This document shows, one piece after another, positions 61,977-64,000 of a stretch of 64,000 nucleotides of DNA. The notes beneath the pieces are model-generated. The model ran no database searches, had not been told where the DNA came from, and saw only the letters and a program-made list of their open reading frames with translations. Position numbers and translations under genes: made by a program. How positions within the stretch are numbered: the stretch's first letter is position 1; every line of letters starts with the position of its first letter. This DNA is from Desmonostoc muscorum LEGE 12446 (GTDB taxonomy: Bacteria; Cyanobacteriota; Cyanobacteriia; Cyanobacteriales; Nostocaceae): positions 7,525,001 to 7,589,000 of the forward strand of contig NZ_JADEXS020000001.1 of assembly GCF_015207005.2 (NCBI RefSeq). Reading direction: 5' to 3'.

Positions 61977-63656
61977 ATGCCAAATCTCCCTTTTGAGTTT
62001 AGCCACGGCGGATATATCAAAGAAGAGAGTGTGCAACAAAGAATTGCCTTACGTCCGCCAACGACTGAGGCAATTGATGTAGAGACAGATTTCGATTATC
62101 TCTTCCCAGATCTTGCCAGAGATCCAAACAGCCTGCTTCCAGCAGACAACAACCAAGATATTATTGAGAAACTTAAAAATCTAGGCGAGCAAATAATTGA
62201 CAGAGAAGACCCTGAGCCTGAGAATACTAACTCAAAAATACCTCCGGTTTATACTTATTGGGGACAGTTTATCGACCATGATATTACTGCCAATACTGAT
62301 AGGGCTGTCACAGATCTGCAAACTGATATCACGAAAGACGATTTCACACCTTTATCACCCGACTTTGTAATCGATAAGCTCAAGAATCTACGTCGCCCCA
62401 CCTTCGATCTTGACAGTGTTTATGGTGACGGGCCAACTCTAGACCCGAAAAAGCCCACCCAAGCAAAGGACTTTTATCAACAAGACGACCCAGTAAAACT
62501 GAAAGTTGGGCGAAATGCTGAACAGAATGCTAACGGCGATGCAATTCCTGGAGCCAAAATTCCGCCAGAAAACGATTTATCGCGGGATTTGCCACGCAAT
62601 AAGAGAATAGCTGCGATCGGCGACAGTCGCAACGACGAAAATCTCATCGTGGCACAGTTCCACACTGCCTTTCTGCGTTTCCACAATGCAGTAGTAGATT
62701 GGGTGCGGAAGAATGAACCCAAAAATGCCAAAAACAATAAAAAACTATTTCTTCGGGCGCAGAATCTGGTTCGTTGGCACTACCAGTGGCTTGTTATCAA
62801 TGATTTTCTCAAAACAGTAACTACAACTGGAACAGTAGACAGCATCCTCCGCAACGGGCCGAAATTCTACTATCCCCGCAATGGAAATCTTTTCATGCCT
62901 CTAGAATTTTCCGTTGCAGCTTACCGTTTTGGACATAGTATGATACGGGCTGCTTATGACTACAACCGCAATTTTACAGACCAACCGGGAGCGCTGACAG
63001 ACGCAACGTTCGTTTTACTGTTTGCTTTTACAGGAAGACGTGATATTGGCGGTCCACCAGGCCCTGGACCATCCAACACTCTGCCTTTTAACTGGATTAT
63101 TGAGTGGGATCGGTTTGTTGACAAACAAAGCGCTGCCAAAAGGCAGAGAAATTCTGCGCGAAAAATCGACACCCATCTTGCGTTTCCTTTATCAGATCTA
63201 CTTAATGAAGGCAACGATGCACAACCTCCTGTTCAACAACTTCTGAAGCACCTTGCTAAACGGAACCTACTGCGTGGATATTTCCTCAGTATTCCCACCG
63301 GACAGAGTTTAGCTAAGAAGCTAGGTGTCAAACCACTGACAGTGGACGAACTTAAAAAAGACAATTCCGCAGAATTGAATCAAGCCCTCGAACCTTTCCT
63401 AGAAAAGACTCCAGCGTGGTATTACGTCCTTAAGGAATCCGAAGTTCGCGCTCATGGAGACTCTTTGGGCGAAGTTGGTAGCCGTATTGTTGCTGAAACC
63501 ATCATCGGTCTAATTAAGAATGACCCGTCTTCGTACCTCAATAAGAGTTATTTCTATGAAATTTGGAACCCTTCTAGAGGTGTCAAGCTGCCAAATGGTG
63601 ACCAAATTCGCGGGATTAGTGATTTTCTGAAGTTTGCCGGAGTACTGCCAGCATAG
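61977..63656 (+). CDS. Animal-type haem peroxidase
   Basis: A 559-residue protein of the peroxidase-cyclooxygenase superfamily, preceded by AAAGGAAAAAA. Key parts: VYTYWGQFIDHDITANTDR with the distal His (WGQFIDHD) near residue 103, RRPTFDLDSVYGDGPTL (Ca-binding-like loop and FDLDSxYG), LIVAQFHTAFLRFHNAVVDW, and SVAAYRFGHSMIRAAYDYNR with the proximal His near residue 322. RNSARKIDTHLAFPLSDL and GEVGSRIVAETIIGLIKNDP follow. No signal peptide is seen; secretion by other routes is possible. Cyanobacterial members are ancestral to mammalian peroxidases. Natural substrate is unknown. A MITE follows 7 bp after the stop. Confidence 0.93.
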   Translation: MPNLPFEFSHGGYIKEESVQQRIALRPPTTEAIDVETDFDYLFPDLARDPNSLLPADNNQDIIEKLKNLGEQIIDREDPEPENTNSKIPPVYTYWGQFIDHDITANTDRAVTDLQTDITKDDFTPLSPDFVIDKLKNLRRPTFDLDSVYGDGPTLDPKKPTQAKDFYQQDDPVKLKVGRNAEQNANGDAIPGAKIPPENDLSRDLPRNKRIAAIGDSRNDENLIVAQFHTAFLRFHNAVVDWVRKNEPKNAKNNKKLFLRAQNLVRWHYQWLVINDFLKTVTTTGTVDSILRNGPKFYYPRNGNLFMPLEFSVAAYRFGHSMIRAAYDYNRNFTDQPGALTDATFVLLFAFTGRRDIGGPPGPGPSNTLPFNWIIEWDRFVDKQSAAKRQRNSARKIDTHLAFPLSDLLNEGNDAQPPVQQLLKHLAKRNLLRGYFLSIPTGQSLAKKLGVKPLTVDELKKDNSAELNQALEPFLEKTPAWYYVLKESEVRAHGDSLGEVGSRIVAETIIGLIKNDPSSYLNKSYFYEIWNPSRGVKLPNGDQIRGISDFLKFAGVLPA

Positions 63657-63663
63657 TCTTAAA

Positions 63664-63797
63664 TAGTAGCGTGTCAAGGCTAAAATGTTGCAATAAATTT
63701 TTCTTGTAGTGTGGGCATCTTGCCCGCACCGGACGGGCGAGACGCCCATCCCACAAGAATCAAGCTAATGCACTATTTTAGTCTTGACACGCTACTA
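63664..63797. mobile_element. 134-bp MITE-like element, copy 2
   Basis: Ends TAGTAGCGTGTCAAGGCTAA and complement of TAGTAGCGTGTCAAGACTAA. The interior is nearly the same as copy 1 at 23398-23532, including CCCGCACCGGACGGGCGAGA. It lies 7 bp past the peroxidase stop and may serve as its terminator. It codes for nothing. Confidence 0.78.
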
Positions 63798-64000
63798 CAA
63801 TAATTTGATTTTTACTTTATAAATAGCCTTTGAGTAATTTGTACAGTGCGTAAGTCCTGGCTTGTATGTTTTTTGTCAAATTTTCATTTAGGACAATATG
63901 CGATCGCAACACGAATCACAGGTTTTTTCTGCTGTAATCAAACATTCAATAACCGAAGGAGATTTTCTATGTGAAATGTCCAATAGTTATCTGATAACTA
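63798..64000. other. Right-edge non-coding sequence
   Basis: AT-rich 200 bp without a credible gene. AAGGAGATTTTCTATG near 63956-63972 looks like a ribosome-binding site and start, but the codon after ATG is a stop (TGA), so any gene must start elsewhere beyond the window. Confidence 0.5.

Noticed and set aside
63956..63990. Gene start at the right edge after AAGGAG
   Set aside because: The ATG is followed at once by TGA, and the next in-frame GTG stops within the window.

Overview
The window comes from a filamentous, heterocyst-type cyanobacterium (Nostoc/Calothrix/Tolypothrix-like). Evidence is the gene content (psaD, orange carotenoid protein, HLIP, CpcG, NblA, phycoerythrin subunits and their HEAT-repeat lyases), the very frequent HIP1 octamer GCGATCGC, and heptameric short tandem repeats (GAATTCA, GGGGACT, CCCCAAT, GGGGAGT) in most intergenic gaps. 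No rRNA or tRNA gene was recognised.

Layout. 1-11.4 kb: start of a glycogen-debranching-type gene running off the left edge, two paralogous DICT-GAF histidine kinases bracketing psaD-trpE, an hli pseudogene, ocp and a pentapeptide protein. 11.5-17.9 kb: an accessory island with a catalytically complete-looking long prokaryotic Argonaute (pAgo) whose start overlaps a Cas4-like PD-(D/E)XK nuclease. Head to head with it lies a 5'-truncated ImmA/IrrE-type peptidase followed by an intact paralogue, then a Uma2 protein and an unknown 470-aa protein. 18-26.4 kb: acetoacetate-decarboxylase-like protein, dnaK, an SDR protein, a small overlapping gene pair (DUF6888/DUF6887-like), a secreted NTF2-like protein and a degenerate kinase. 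26.6-31.1 kb: an HTH-NB-ARC-WD40 STAND gene cut by an IS5-family element with a TA target duplication. 31.4-39.4 kb: two exported proteins, a second degenerate kinase, murE, a glutaredoxin-like protein, two Uma2 proteins and an RluD-type pseudouridine synthase.

39.7-52.5 kb is a phycobilisome region: cpcG, cpeS with an adjacent metallopeptidase-like gene, nblA, cpeBA, cpeZ, cpeF, a small coiled-coil protein, a DUF1838-like protein and cpeY. Between cpeZ and cpeF sit two outward-pointing TnpB elements with a higBA toxin-antitoxin pair between them. The outer ends of both elements coincide with the stop codons of the two lyase genes. No phycoerythrin linker (cpeC/D/E), pebAB or cpeR is in the window. 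52.5-64 kb: a PhnD-like lipoprotein overlapping its sensor kinase, a large PAS/GAF kinase, a NurA nuclease, a HAD hydrolase and an animal-type haem peroxidase.

The most notable items are the pAgo/nuclease locus with its broken head-to-head junction, the TnpB elements whose predicted guides read antisense into the cpeZ and cpeF ends, the IS-split STAND gene, the amber codon in hli, dispersed repeats inserted in frame in at least five proteins, and several families of perfect palindromes and a 135-bp MITE. All functional calls rest on reading the sequence and remembered family features; no search was run.
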